Assembly (NCBI GenBank): GCA_030144725.1
Contig: JASKMD010000001.1
Span: 560,702-624,701, forward strand
Length of the DNA stretch: 64,000 nt
DNA from: Haematococcus lacustris
Lineage: Eukaryota > Chlorophyta > Chlorophyceae > Chlamydomonadales > Haematococcaceae
Direction: 5' to 3'
Positions 31,146 to 63,750 of the stretch are shown piece after piece. The first letter of the stretch is position 1; every line of letters begins with the position of its first letter. Both the position numbers and the translations under genes were made by a program. The notes beneath the pieces are model-generated. The model was not told the DNA's origin and did not search any database. It saw only the letters and a list, made by a program, of their open reading frames with translations.

Positions 31146-31817
31146 AGTCAGACAACCCGCTAAGCCTGTGCGTCATAGCACAACTGTCCAAGTGATGGTG
31201 ATTGTCTGAGTTGTAATGGTGGCGGTGGTTGCTGGAGCAAAGGACTAGTGGGATAGAGGGTGCTAGCGATGACTCAAATGACACCTGACACTGTGCAAAC
31301 ATGAGTGGGTTCTGCCGCAGACAAAGAGCTGCACGGTCATCGTGGCTATTGCCCTGCGCTACTGCTGCGTCGCCCTGGCACTAGGCTATTGCTGGCGGTG
31401 GCATGCAGCAGGCAGAGTAGCAGCAAGAGGTGAAAAAGGTGGGGACGCCAAGCCTGCTACTCTATTGGTGCTGCCTAACCACCTCAGCAGGGAGAGCGCC
31501 ATCAGCCAGTGCAAAAAGCATCAGAACTCAAGCCAGACCACCATATGCTTGCATACTGAAAGCCGTTAGCAGCTCTGCACAAAATGATGCAAAGGGCGCT
31601 TGATTCGCTTGATTGTGGTCTCATGTGATGCCCCTGTGGCCCCGGCGTGCATCAAGGGAGGAGCTTGGGAGGACTTTGCATCAAGGAGGAGTTTCCATGA
31701 AGGGAGGAGCTTCCACGCATCAGGCGCGGCATGATCCCACTCCCTGACCTAGTTGAGCAATCACGAGCTACCACACAACGGCACAGCACGGCCACACGGG
31801 TGCCTGGATGCACTCAA
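31146..31817. other. No gene recognised
   Basis: This intergenic stretch lies left of the telomere-type array. Three related CATCAAGG(G)AGGAG motifs occur at 31,650-31,715. Confidence 0.5.
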
Positions 31818-32016
31818 GGGTTAGGGTTGGGGTTAGGGTTAGGGTTAGGGTTAGGGTTAGGGTTAGGGTTAGGGTTAGGGTTAGGGTTAGGGTTAGGGTT
31901 AGGGTTAGGGTTAGGGTTAGGGTTAGGGTTAGGGTTAGGGTTAGGGTTAGGGTTAGGGTAAAGGCTAAGGTTAGGGTTGGCCTAACCTCAACCCTAACGC
32001 TAACCCTAACCCTGAC
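31818..32016. repeat. Interstitial telomere-type array, head to head
   Basis: A nearly pure (TTAGGG) tract of about 21 units (31,831-31,959) is followed by degenerate copies. A GG|CC axis lies at 31,980/31,981. Then come about six degenerate CCCTAA copies to about 32,016. TTAGGG is reported in some Chlamydomonadales, while Chlamydomonas itself uses TTTTAGGG. Confidence 0.95.
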
Positions 32017-33126
32017 TCTGATCAGGCCCTCAAGTATGGTCCCATTGCCTCTCCTTTCAGGACCTGGCACCCCCCAGCCAAGCGTTCTCCCAACCAACTG
32101 ATAGCTCCAGGGCACCAGGGCTGAGCAGCTTGCCAAGCCTTATGAGATCAAGGCCAGGGGCGGAGCTACCTGGCTCACCCCGCGGGGCTGATGCCAGGGA
32201 GGACCTGGCTAGTTCCCGCCCTTGGACGTGCCTTACAGCTGCTGTGTCCACAATGGTGTCTGGTGCTCTGGGCTATGCGCCTCTTGCTCTAGCTTTGCCT
32301 CTATGCACCTCTTGCTTGTAGGCACATCTTGTTCTAGTTCCACCTGCCTGGCTAACCCCCCCGGTTGCAGCCAAGCAGGTGGCTGGACTGGGGTTACGGC
32401 GCAACGCTGAACATGCGGCGCATTGTGCAGGCAAAGGCGTGCCTGCTGGAGCTGTGCTGCTAGCATGGGCTGCTGATGTTTTCAGCTGCTGGGGCCCTGC
32501 TTCACGGTGTGACCCTGTTGCTTGGGAATGAAACTAGAAAACTGACGACACAGAACAAAGCCCACCATGTCTGCCTGGTCAGCCTGGCCGACATGGCGCA
32601 GGCACACGTTCCTCTCAGGGTCCACGAAGGAGGCGTTGGTGAAGCCCCCACTCAAGCTGTGCTGCCCACCAGCCCCAGTGTGTGGGTCTGCTTGCATATC
32701 TATCATACCAGTTTAGGGCTGTAGCCCTGTCAGAGGTTTGAGGCAACGGTGTAGGTGGAGGGTACTCCAGTCATACAAAAGGACCCCTTGCGGGTTCCTT
32801 TGATCTTCCTTTGCTCAAGTAGCGTTGACGAGGGGGGTGCTTCTCATTGCGTGTGTTTGCAAGTATGTTATGCGTGTGCATGAGCGGTTTGGTTAGGGTT
32901 ACCAAGTAGGTAGACACAACACGGTACTCAGGGTTTCCATGCCACCCCTCAGCCTTTGAGCTGTGCATGTGAGACTGATGTGGTGGACGAGGCAGGTGCA
33001 CCTGGTAGACAATGTGGAGCGGCATGTAGGCGAGAAAACCGCTGCAACGACAAGAAGTTTGCAGCCGGCGCTTGATCGACACCCTGCGGAGGAGTCGCGA
33101 GGTCTAATCCAGGCTCACAGCGCGTC
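32017..33126. other. Intergenic region; one unassigned exon-like frame
   Basis: A minus-strand frame at about 32,560-32,660 reads GGFTNASFVDPERNVCLRHV and looks protein-like. I could not place it in a family or find matching neighbours. The rest shows no gene. Confidence 0.35.
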
Positions 33127-34000
33127 ATGGAGAAGGAGAAGAAGAAAAAGGACAAGGACAAGGTGCGACGGATTGCGAGTTTAGGTTTAGGAATCACAAC
33201 CAGCACTCAGCGGCGTGCTTGTATATATATCGTGCGTAAGTGACACTCGCACCTAAAACAGAGGTACGCTATTCCACTAGCCTTTCTCTGGCTGTGTCCT
33301 CAGGACCGTGACAAAGATAGACGTAAAGACAAGGAACACGACAAGCCTAAGAAAGACAAGGATAAAGGTCGCGATCGGTGAGTGCCGCTGCCCTCCTCAT
33401 GCCACACAGGGCATGCAAGCTCAAAGAGCAATATCACGACCAGCTGCGCTGCCACCCCCCAAGTTGCTTAGCAGCCCCTGCCCTACTGTGCATCCTGCTC
33501 TGTGATCCGCAGTGACGCCCCCCGCAAGAGCCACCGCTCCCTCAGCCGTTCCCCTTCTATTGAAAGGCCCCGAGGTGGTCGTTCCCCCTCCCCTAAGCGA
33601 CCCCGCCATGGCAGCAGCCTGGTGGCAGGTTCCAACCATCTGCCTAGCAGCAGAGACAATGGCAGGGACAGCAATCGAGACAGCCACCGTGACAAAGAGC
33701 GTGACCGTGACAGGGACAGGGAGCGGGACAAGGACAGGGACAGGGAGCGGGACAGGCAGCATGGGAGGGACAGCAGCCGAGGTCACCACCGACACCAGAG
33801 CGAGCGCGAGGGGGCCGGGCGGGGAGAGCAGGCAGGAGGGGAGGAGGGAGGCAGCAGCAGCCGGGCCCGTGGGGATGCCAACCAGGACATGGACCCCAAG
33901 CAGGCAGAGCGGTTGGCGGTTAGTAATCGCGCCAGCTCGAGGGCTCACCGCGGTGGTGAAGGCACCGGCTCTAGATCCCAGCGGCCCCCCCAAAATGACA
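33127..34000 (+). CDS. RS/RD-rich splicing-type protein, 5' part (runs into the N gap)
   Basis: Exon 1 is 33127-33162 (MEKEKKKKDKDK), exon 2 is 33304-33377, and exon 3 runs from 33513 into the gap. All junctions are GT-AG with continuous phase. The product starts lysine/aspartate-rich, then has an RS stretch (SHRSLSRSPSIERPRGGRSP). A long RD/RE repeat follows (DRDRDRERDKDRDRERDR), then an acidic/serine part ending in DMDPKQAERLA. Such domains mark nuclear pre-mRNA splicing factors and related RNA-binding proteins, where they mediate protein-protein contacts. The diagnostic domain lies in or beyond the gap, so the family cannot be named. The 3' end cannot extend far past the gap because a minus-strand gene ends at 34,580. 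Confidence 0.75.
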
Positions 34001-34500
34001 NNNNNNNNNNNNNNNNNNNNNNNNNNNNNNNNNNNNNNNNNNNNNNNNNNNNNNNNNNNNNNNNNNNNNNNNNNNNNNNNNNNNNNNNNNNNNNNNNNNN
34101 NNNNNNNNNNNNNNNNNNNNNNNNNNNNNNNNNNNNNNNNNNNNNNNNNNNNNNNNNNNNNNNNNNNNNNNNNNNNNNNNNNNNNNNNNNNNNNNNNNNN
34201 NNNNNNNNNNNNNNNNNNNNNNNNNNNNNNNNNNNNNNNNNNNNNNNNNNNNNNNNNNNNNNNNNNNNNNNNNNNNNNNNNNNNNNNNNNNNNNNNNNNN
34301 NNNNNNNNNNNNNNNNNNNNNNNNNNNNNNNNNNNNNNNNNNNNNNNNNNNNNNNNNNNNNNNNNNNNNNNNNNNNNNNNNNNNNNNNNNNNNNNNNNNN
34401 NNNNNNNNNNNNNNNNNNNNNNNNNNNNNNNNNNNNNNNNNNNNNNNNNNNNNNNNNNNNNNNNNNNNNNNNNNNNNNNNNNNNNNNNNNNNNNNNNNNN
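34001..34500. other. Assembly gap (500 N)
   Basis: The run is exactly 500 Ns, a conventional placeholder, so true length is unknown. Confidence 1.
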
Positions 34501-34579
34501 GCGTCAGTGATGTACAAGGCAGTGTCTAACCATGGAGTAGCATCACAGCTGGTGGACGTGAGTCTCACAAAGCGGCCCC

Positions 34580-36303
34580 TCAAGGGGCATGGTATAACTG
34601 CCTGCAGTCCTGCCACCACTGATCTGGAGCCGTGCCCGGGAGTTGGACCTGCGACCAGAAGGTGCCACCATGCCGTAAACAGCACCGTTGACATGTGTGC
34701 AGTCAGCGACCAGTGCGTATGCTATGCATGAGGGGCGAGCTGCCCAATTGTCCAGGGCATCTTGCACAGGACAGTCCACCATGCAAACTTGTTCTTGTCG
34801 AGCTGCTCATCCAGACCTCACCTGCATGGTCCTCATCCAATCCTCCCACTCCTGGATGCGGGGCATCTGGCTGTACCTGATTAGGCAACCCCAATCACAC
34901 ATCACACGCTGACCAGGTCGAACATGCCAACCATGAGATCACATGCACCAACCGCACAATGGGTCACACAATAGTACACCACTGGTCACACGCAAAGCTC
35001 ATGAGGTCACAGTGACGATGCAAGCGGTGGAGCAGGGCAGGGCAGGTCAGAATGCTGGGCAGCTGGTGACGTAGCAGCGGTGCAGGGGGAAAAGCGGTGG
35101 TCCCAACACGGTGGAACAGGGCAGTGGAAAGTGAGGTGCTGGGTGCTTTGGAGGGGAGTCCTAGGAGGTCCAAGGTGCAGCAACATGGGAGGGGGTCTAG
35201 CAGCATGTGGTCGCAGGCAGGGGGCCAGCAGCAGCCAGCCAGCAGCAGCCAGCCTGGGGGGCAGGGGTGGCTCGTTGGTGCAGTGAGGTCCCTGGCTGTG
35301 CATGCAGGGGTGGGAGTGAGGTGCAGCTGCCGCTGCTGCTTTCGTCAATACAGCCTGCAGTGAGGGAGAAGTGGGAAGCTGCCACATTGACATGGTCGTA
35401 GCTGTGCCGCTGTCAGTAGCTGCGCCGTGCTTGCATATCTAAGGCCAAGCCCAAGGTTCGCTGCACATCTGCTGCTGCTGCTTGATGTCTGCTACTGAGT
35501 GTTTGCTAGTGCTTCCTGTCTGCTGCTGCTGCTACTTGTTGTCTGCTGCTAATGTTGGTTGTATACTGCTGCTTCTGCTGCTGCTGACTGCCTGCTGCTG
35601 CTGCTGACTGCGGCGGAACATGTTGTTGCAGGTGGGTGCTGGGGGAGCAGGGGGGTTGTGCGTACTTGCCGTGCCATCGCGGCCTTGAACTCCTCCTGCC
35701 CACCCCGCGTATACTCCAAGTACATGAACAGTCGGGGCTGGTCTCCGCATAGGAATATGGACAGGTTGACCACACCCACCTGCAGCCCAGGCCAAGTTGC
35801 GCTTGGTCAGCAGGGGGGGTGCTAACCAGCAGAAGCAGAAAGAAGCAGCAGAAGCAGTAGGGTTGGAAACGCGAAGAGGTGCCAGTCCCTGTTGCATTGC
35901 TTGCCTAGACTTAGGCTGGTGTGTGAGCTGCAAGCGCCACATGCATGCATTGGCAAACGAATTACAATCACACCTGCCATGCAGCCAAGCACCCTAAGTC
36001 AGCCACGACTGGCAGGACCCTATTCGGCAATGGTGCCAGGATGGAGGCAATTGGGATAAGACGCAGGTTGTGAATGCTGGTGGGGTCCCCACACCTGCTG
36101 CAAGGCATATTTAACCTCCGGCCAGATGTTCGTCGTGTGCCTTCACATAGTCTTCCACCTAAGCATACAGACAGCGTCCGTACTGCCTCCCATCCACGCA
36201 CCAAGCTGTCGATGGACGCTGATAGCCATGTGTTCCGTGCTCAGAGCACCTTTTCCGACCGAATAAGCAATGTCATGCCATAGCGCTCTATCCCAGGAGA
36301 CAT
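34580..36303 (-). CDS. L-rhamnose mutarotase-like protein, five exons, with a one-base frame break
   Basis: Exons are 36303-36250, 36158-36095, 35779-35666, 34866-34822 and 34648-34580 (TGA). Read together they give about 113 residues with the whole family pattern. RYGMTLLIRSEK leads to VEDYVKAHDE, IWPEVKYALQQ, VGVVNLSIFLCGDQPRLFMY, MPRIQEWEDWMRTMQ and LPGTAPDQWW. The family is a small dimeric alpha/beta-barrel enzyme that interconverts alpha and beta L-rhamnose (RhaM). The conserved His of AHDE, the Tyr of LFMYLEY and the tandem Trp are visible. All junctions are phase 0 GT-AG. One extra base lies between HDE and IWPEV in exon 2 (about 36,128), so the gene is broken as assembled. Confidence 0.85.
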
Positions 36304-37373
36304 CGCCCGGCCGAGCTACTTCACGTAAATGTAGGGGCTGACATCGCTTGACACAGTCTACACAACCGGTTACAGGGCGATCATCTTACCGGGACAGCTA
36401 ACGATCTACACACATGTTTCAGCCATGAACATGTACAGGAAATCTACATCCGGAGAACTGCATCTCTGCGAAGCCGCTTGCTGTACATTAGAGAGCTTGC
36501 TGTACTTGAGTAAAGCTTAGACCTATGCTCTTGACTCAAGACTGCTTAGTTGCGCCTTTTTGATCTGTACCTGTGATGTAACTAGTGTCATCGCGAAGTA
36601 GTGCAATGGTTCAGGTTATGGGGTTTTGACACGGGCTGCTGAGGGTTCAGGAAGGGTGAGCGAGCGCTGGCTGTAGGTCATTCTTGATTCCAGCATGCTG
36701 CGCATGCATCTATGCAGGAATTTGCATTAGCATGTGTTAACATGGATTGGCTGTAGCTAGCTGTCCATGTGCAGAATGTGCGATGCTGGCACAGCCATGC
36801 AATCAAAAATCCTAATGAACTCAGCCACAAGAGCAGCACTCGGCATGCACAGCTGTAACATCCATCAGTGTGACTGTGACATCACACACCATCCACTTCT
36901 CTTGACATCTGTCATAGTTGGGCTTAGATCCCTCCCATCAGGGAAAGATAAGCCTGGCTCCTTGCGCTACACAGCTGCTGCCAGCACAAGGCAGCGGCAG
37001 GTGCAGCAGCAGGGGCAACGGCAGTGGCAGGGACGCACGATTCGTCTACCATGACCTGACAGGAGGCTGTGGAGGACTACTGCCCAGCCTCAAGAGCATG
37101 GGATGGCAAGTCCAGGCATGGAGTCCCAAGTCGACTTTGAACTTCGGCTACAAAGCGGCTGCAACTGGCGTGTTGGGGCACCTGCACCGTGTTGGCGGCT
37201 GGCAGCCCTGGCGGCTGGCACCCCTTGATGCACTGAGTGCATGCCACTAGGCAGCAGGGCAGGGGTAGAAGCAGGCTGACGTCAGCGTAGCTACTGCCTG
37301 GGCAGGGAGCCTCAAGCTACTGCCCTCCTCCTCTGACCCCAACGCCCCTGGCTGCTGCCCTGCCCCTCCCCCC
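36304..37373. other. Intergenic, no gene recognised
   Basis: It lies between the start of the mutarotase-like gene and the end of the kelch gene, both on the minus strand. It should contain the mutarotase promoter. I see no conserved element. Confidence 0.5.
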
Positions 37374-40300
37374 TCATGTGCCGGCAGCGCTGCTGTCGCC
37401 GGGCAGCCAGACAGCCACGTCTTGCAGGTCCTCCCCTGGGCTCACGCCCCCAAACACTAGCATGGCCTGCAGCGGTGGGGCGGGGGAGCATGGGTGGCAG
37501 CAGGGGGCAACAGGGAGCGGCAGGGGTGTAGCCCCATAGTACAGGTAGCTGATCAGCAGGGCAGGCAGGCTCCTCCCTCCCTTTCATTTCAAACCAACTA
37601 AATAACCAAACAACTAAATACCAGCAAATTAACAAACAAATTGATCTGACAGACCCACTACGCACACTACAGAGAGAAGGACACAAGAGGGGACGGCAAC
37701 AGGTCTTCACAGAGGTAGGTCACGCTGTGCTTGCAGGTGGGCAGAAGGCAGGGCAGCACGAGCCAGGCAGGGAGGAAGGTCACGACTCCAGACCCAGAGC
37801 AGACTTAGAGCACTCAGAGCAGACTCAGAGCAGACCTAGAGCAGCCGCCTTACCATGCGCTGGTCAGGGCTAGGCACTGCCTTGGAGGCGGGGGGCCAGG
37901 GCACAGCCACAGCCGTGTGGGCAAAGCGGGGGGCGGGGGTCAGCTCCTTGTCTGCCCCCACTGCTGGCGCCATGCCCAGCCTGCCTCCATGCATCACCTC
38001 TACTTCCAGACTCTGTGCATTCATCACACCATCCACGCAGCCAATGACATGGGCATGACATGGGCCAACCACGATTGCGGCACACGTGGCGCATGTGTCG
38101 ACCATGCGTGCATGCCACTGCTTCAAATTGAACGTAACTTTGGAGGTTTTGTTCAGGGTTGACACAAGTAGGGAGAGGATAAGGGTGAGGGTGGGTGGTC
38201 AGAGGGATGTGTGCAAGAGCGGTGCCAGGTCAGCACCCGAGGCATGGCGGGCATGAGCGGGCCTACAGGCATACAGCAGGCCCACCTGAAGAAAGAAGAA
38301 ACAGAAGTGAGAAAGTGAGAAAGATGGAAAGACAGGAAGTGAAAAAGAGAGAAGGAGAGGATGAAAGCGAGAAAGAGAGGGAGAAAGAGAGAAAGAGGAG
38401 GAGAAAGCACGAGAGTCTACGACCTGACAGGCCCTCTTCGTTGCCGTCCAACCAGGTGGGCTTACCTGAGGGTGGATGCTGAGGACGTCCCCTAGCACGC
38501 TCTCCCCTGAGAAGCCACCAAACACCAGCACTGCAGCGCAGCACAGAACATGGCGACAGAGCAAGCAGCACGCTTGCAAAGGCCTGCTGCATGATGTGCC
38601 AGATCAGATCAGGTCAGATCAGATCAGTCCAGACCAGATTAGAACAGTGATTTGTTTCCGATATGGGGGTCAAGGCATGCACCTTTTCTGTGATTGTGGT
38701 CCCTTACCCTCATCATCTCAATTGTTATCAGAGTCGGTGTAAGTGTCCTGTGGCAGCCCTACATGCGGCCCAGCTCCTCATGTGGCACCTCGCCTGAGTC
38801 ACCTCACCTCACCTGAGTCACCTCACCTCACCTGAGTCACCTCACCTCACCTCACCCCTCGGCACGAAATACATAACATCAGACCTGGGGTGATCAAGGT
38901 GGAAGAGATGAAGGCAGCCTGGGTGGCAGCAGTGGCTCCAAGGCAAGCATTCTGTTCCCTGACCCCTGATGAACTGGACACTTTCTTGTTTGTTGTTTGG
39001 TGGCCATCTGGTGCCATGTCTGGTTGGGATGGCCTAATGGACCTTAGATGATTGTCAGCAGAGGACTTTGCCTAAATACGCCCCAGCTCCTCATGTGCCT
39101 CATCTCACCACAACCTCACCCACATCCTCACCCACATCCTCACCCACATCCTCACCCTTGCTTAATTATCGTTTGCTTGCTTGCTTGCTTGTTGTTTGTT
39201 GGCTGTCCGGTGGATGATGGTCTAGATGATGGTCTTGGCACTGTGCTGCTAGCGCTGATGGAGTGGTGGCCTCCGACGGAGCCGTGGATATCCGACAGAG
39301 ATACCTCTCCTGATGATCTCTCTCCTGATGAAACGTGTGTGTTGGACGTTCCCTGTGCAGTTAGTGAATCGTTGGAGGTGTAGAGGGGTTTGGGCACACG
39401 GTTGGTGGCACAGCGCTGGGTCTGCTACCACGCCGGCTGCAATGGTGCCTTGTCACGATAAAAGAAAAAAAGTAAGACTACGCCCTCGCCGGCGGGCTTG
39501 CATTTTGGGAGGAGAGTAGCCTCCGGGCATGCCCTTGCTACTCTCCCACCGATGAGCATGAACCATAGATATGGGTCAGCATAGAGCTCAGCCTACATGC
39601 GCCCCAGCTCCTAATTGGCCCAGCCCAGCCCAGCCCAGCCCAGCCCAGCCCAGCCCAGCCCAGCCCAGCCCAGCCCAGCCCAGCCCAGCCCAGCCCAGCC
39701 CAGCCCAGCCCAGCCCAGCCCAGCCCAGCCCAGCCCAGCCCAGCCCAGCCCAGCCCAGCCCAGCCCAACCAGTGGTTTGCTTCCAGTGGCTGGGGCTAAG
39801 GCATGCACTTTTCCCAAAAAACGATGGTCCCTCCATCTCATCAACATAGTCAGTATCAGTGTCGTGTTGTCAGTGTCCTGCGGTTCGCCCTTGATGCGCC
39901 CCAGCTTCTTAGGTGGCTCACCTCACCTCACCTGAGTTGTTGGCAGGCAGCATCACGCTGGCATGTGCACAGCGGGTGAAGGGGGTGGGCTCCTGGGCCA
40001 GCCAGCGGCCTGCTGACACGTCCAGCACTGCTGCGTCACACAGTACCCTGCGGGCAACACCAGGTAAGCAGCCACATGACCACAAGTGCAGCAACAGCAG
40101 CAGCAGCAGCACATACCCATAGCACCCTGCCCTGCCCTGCCCCATCCCTCACACACAAGCAACCCTGCCACACTAGCTGAATACCCACCTGTTACCAGGC
40201 AGCTACCAGGCAGCTACCAGGCAGCTACCAGGCAGCTACCAGGCAGCTACCAGGCAGCTGCTGCCCCACCTGCCATCGCTGGTCCTGCCGCCATAGACCA

Positions 40301-42566
40301 GCATCCTGGACTGTGCCACCATCACCGCACTATGCATTTCACGGGGGGCAGGACTCGAGCCCGTGACCTCCACCCGCCGCCACGCCTTGTCCCCTGGATT
40401 AAACAGCCAGGCGTCTGACAGCGTCCCTGTGTAGCCGCTGCCACCGTACAGCAGCTGCGGCGACAGTGGCCAGAGCAGAAGCAGCCGTGTGAGGAGCTCT
40501 GGCGGCAGCAGCAGTGGGTGCAGTGGGTGCGTGGAGATGAGATGGGCAACAGACGACGCAGTGCAAGTGGCACGTTGCCGGCAAGCCCTAGTTTCACCGG
40601 TGCACCGAAGGAGTTGGAGTAGGTCATCCCGCCAGACTATTGCCATTTTGAAAGGGTCAAGGCAAACAAGACAGCATGAACCAGGAGTAGCATAGTCAGG
40701 GTATCCTCTGGTTAGGCGGTGCGGCTATTGCAGTGGGTGCATGGGCCTGAGCATGTGGGTGGGTGGGTGGGTGGGTGGGTGGGTGGGTGGGTGGGTGGGT
40801 GGGTGGGTGGGTGGGTGGGTGGGTGGGTGGGTGGGTGGGTGGGTGGGTGGGTGGGTGGGTGGGTGGGTGGGTGGGTGGGTGGGTGGGTGGGTGGGTGGGT
40901 GGGTGGGTGGGTGGGTGGGTGGGTGGGTGGGTGGGTGGGTGGGTGGGTGGGTGGGTGGGTGGGTGGGTGGGTGGGTGGGTGGGTGGGTGGGTGGGTGGGT
41001 GGGTGGGTGGGTGGGTGGGCCTCTGGGCACTTGTTCCCGTTTTCAGGGGGATAGGGTTAGCTTGATGCTTCTCTGGTTGGCAACACTATAGTGGGATGGT
41101 AAGTAGAAAGACATAAGCATGGCAAAGCATGCCACTGCCCCTCTTCTCACCAGGTTGAGGGTCTGCTTGTCTTGAGAAGCCAGACCTAAGCCACTGGCGG
41201 TGGGGTGTGGTGAGGTGTGATGGCGTGTGGATCTATGGTGTTGAAAATGAGTGTGTTGTGGCGCCCCAGATGTTGATGGCAGCTCACCAAGCCATGGTCA
41301 GCGAAGCTGCAGAGGGTGTGGGAGTGGCGGGCTGGGGGTGCCGGTGCGCTGCTGGCCAGCTGTGTGTTGCTCCAGCTCCAGCTCAGGGTGTCAAGCTGCT
41401 TCAGGTCGCCAAACCTGAACTCCGTCAAGGGCTCCTACAAAAGCAGAGGGAGAGGGGGCAGGGGCCAGGGCAGCCCTGCTGCTGGCTAAGGCCTGCCCCT
41501 GCTGGTTGCCTGCAGAGGGCTATGCACTGGCCCAGACCCACCATCGCGTACCTGACCTCCGAATAGATACACCGTATTGCCAATGGCGGCCAAGCTGGCA
41601 CCTGAGCGCGGCTGCACCTGACACCTGGGGTCAGCAGGAGGGCCAGCAGCAGGGAAGCAGGGTAGCAGGGGGAGTCAGCAGCAGGGCAGCAGGGCAGCAG
41701 GGGGGTCAGCAGCAGGGCAGCAGGGTATGGCCGCAGGAAGCGTGGTTGCAGTTGGAGGTTTTGCAGTGAGAATTTGATTTATGAAGGTGAGGGGTGAGCA
41801 GCTGCGTGCCCTTGAACATGAAGGTGGGGTGGAAGTGGGGAAGGTGTCTCCTTAGGGTTGGCTCACCCCTCAGACAAGATGGGTGAGATGCGTGTCCACT
41901 GGAGTGGCTGGCAGGCTGCACAGCACACAGGTCAGCTGAGTCCGGCAAGGTCATGGCAGGTTAATCACGATGGTGGGTTTACACCGCTACAGCCGCCAGC
42001 CTGGTGGTGGCTGTCGGTCTTGCCCATCAGCAACTGCTGGTCATGAAAACAAACGACCTGCTCCACAGCGGCATGCACATAGATGGGTGCACACACCTCA
42101 ACAAGGTCATGGCATTGCATGGCTTGAGCAAGGCACAAGGGCAGCTTCTCCCAAAACACATGTTAAGTTCCTACTGCTGCGCTGGGGAAGATGCAGATGG
42201 CAACGCAAAAGAAGGAAACAAAGAACAATGGCATCAGCACGGCAAAGACGTGTCACACAGTCATCACTTGCATGGACACTCCCAAGCTCCCCCTGCCACC
42301 CAGGCCACCACTCCCACACCACCTGCCTGTGTCTAAGACCCACAGGTCATTGTAGGTCACGGGCGCCCGGTCAGAGCCGCCAAACACGATGACCTTGCTG
42401 CCAACCGACACAGAGGCGTGCCCGCCACGCGAACCTGGTGCCAAGCCGTCCAGCTGGATGGAGGCACAGGAGCAGGGGCAAAGGCACGGGGTTAGATAGG
42501 GGGCGCGCTGCTGATCCATGCTGTGGACCCAAGCACCTGAGGCACAGTCCACTGTCCGCAGGCCAT
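37374..42566 (-). CDS. Kelch-repeat beta-propeller protein, ten exons, 347 aa
   Basis: Exons: 42566-42537, 42453-42327, 41915-41867, 41624-41552, 41434-41288, 40454-40270, 40047-39932, 38530-38466, 38012-37854 and 37466-37374 (TGA). The coding sum is 1,044 bp, an exact multiple of three. Kelch blades are clear: [18 protein letters not shown] with [99 protein letters not shown]; and [18 protein letters not shown]. The protein consists almost only of blades, as in LZTR1 or Rab9-effector-type kelch proteins, which bind protein partners. The function is not predictable from the sequence. Intron 2 needs a GC donor (ACAG|GCAGGT) to keep frame; the other introns are GT-AG. Confidence 0.88.
38590..38640. 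repeat. Short AGATC repeats in kelch intron 8 side
   Basis: The sequence is (AGATC)-type units (CAGATCAGATCAGGTCAGATC region). A CTCACCTGAGTCACCTCAC repeat lies nearby at 38,785-38,860. Confidence 0.8.
39471..39551 (+). repeat. Dispersed hairpin repeat, copy A
   Basis: Contains GGGAGGAGAGTAGCCTCCGG, then GCCCTTGCTACTCTCCCACC. The arms GGAGAGTAGC and GCTACTCTCC pair. It is related to copies at 45,155 and 52,680 (minus), and lies in a kelch intron. Confidence 0.8.
39621..39767. repeat. (CAGCC)n, about 29 units, in kelch intron 7
   Basis: Pure pentamer microsatellite. Its WAGLG and PAQPS frames are artefacts of the repeat. Confidence 0.98.
40194..40260. repeat. 11-bp tandem repeat (CAGGCAGCTAC)n, about 6 units
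   Basis: Lies in kelch intron 6, just inside the 5' splice site of exon 6 (minus strand). Confidence 0.95.
40757..41019. repeat. (GGGT)n, about 66 units, in kelch intron 5
   Basis: A perfect 263-bp tract. The + strand is a strong G-quadruplex former; the kelch pre-mRNA would carry (ACCC)n. Confidence 0.99.
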
Positions 42567-42910
42567 CTCGAGGGAGGAAGAGCCCAACAGAGTGTTGTTA
42601 TGCACGACGGCTGCTCACCCCAGGCTGTTGGAGCCAAACGTTGGTCACCACAGATGCCATGTATTCATATCGATACCTCCAGGATGCGAGTTGAAGCCGA
42701 TCATATGAACAGCCTGGCGTTAGCTGACCGACCAACGGCGATGCAGCAGGCCGACTAGTTCACTCCTCACTCTCTGGCGAACCTTGCTGTGCCTTGTCTT
42801 CCTCACCTCACCACGTCTGCTGATAGCTGGAAGGCAGGTCTTGACCCGCACGCCTCGCGGCATGTTCAAACATTCTAAGCTTTTCAAGTCCTAGCCATCA
42901 AGTCGCGGCC
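42567..42910. promoter_or_regulatory. Shared divergent promoter region of the kelch and dynein genes
   Basis: The two start codons face away from each other with 344 bp between them. It must contain both 5' UTRs and core promoters. No TATA box or known flagellar motif is convincing by eye. Confidence 0.6.

Positions 42911-63750
<20,840 letters not shown>

Noticed and set aside
39538..39849. WAGLG-repeat and PAQPS-repeat proteins
   Set aside because: Direct translation of a (CAGCC)n microsatellite inside a kelch intron.
40719..41091. GGWV-repeat protein
   Set aside because: Translation of (GGGT)n in all frames; the tract is intronic.
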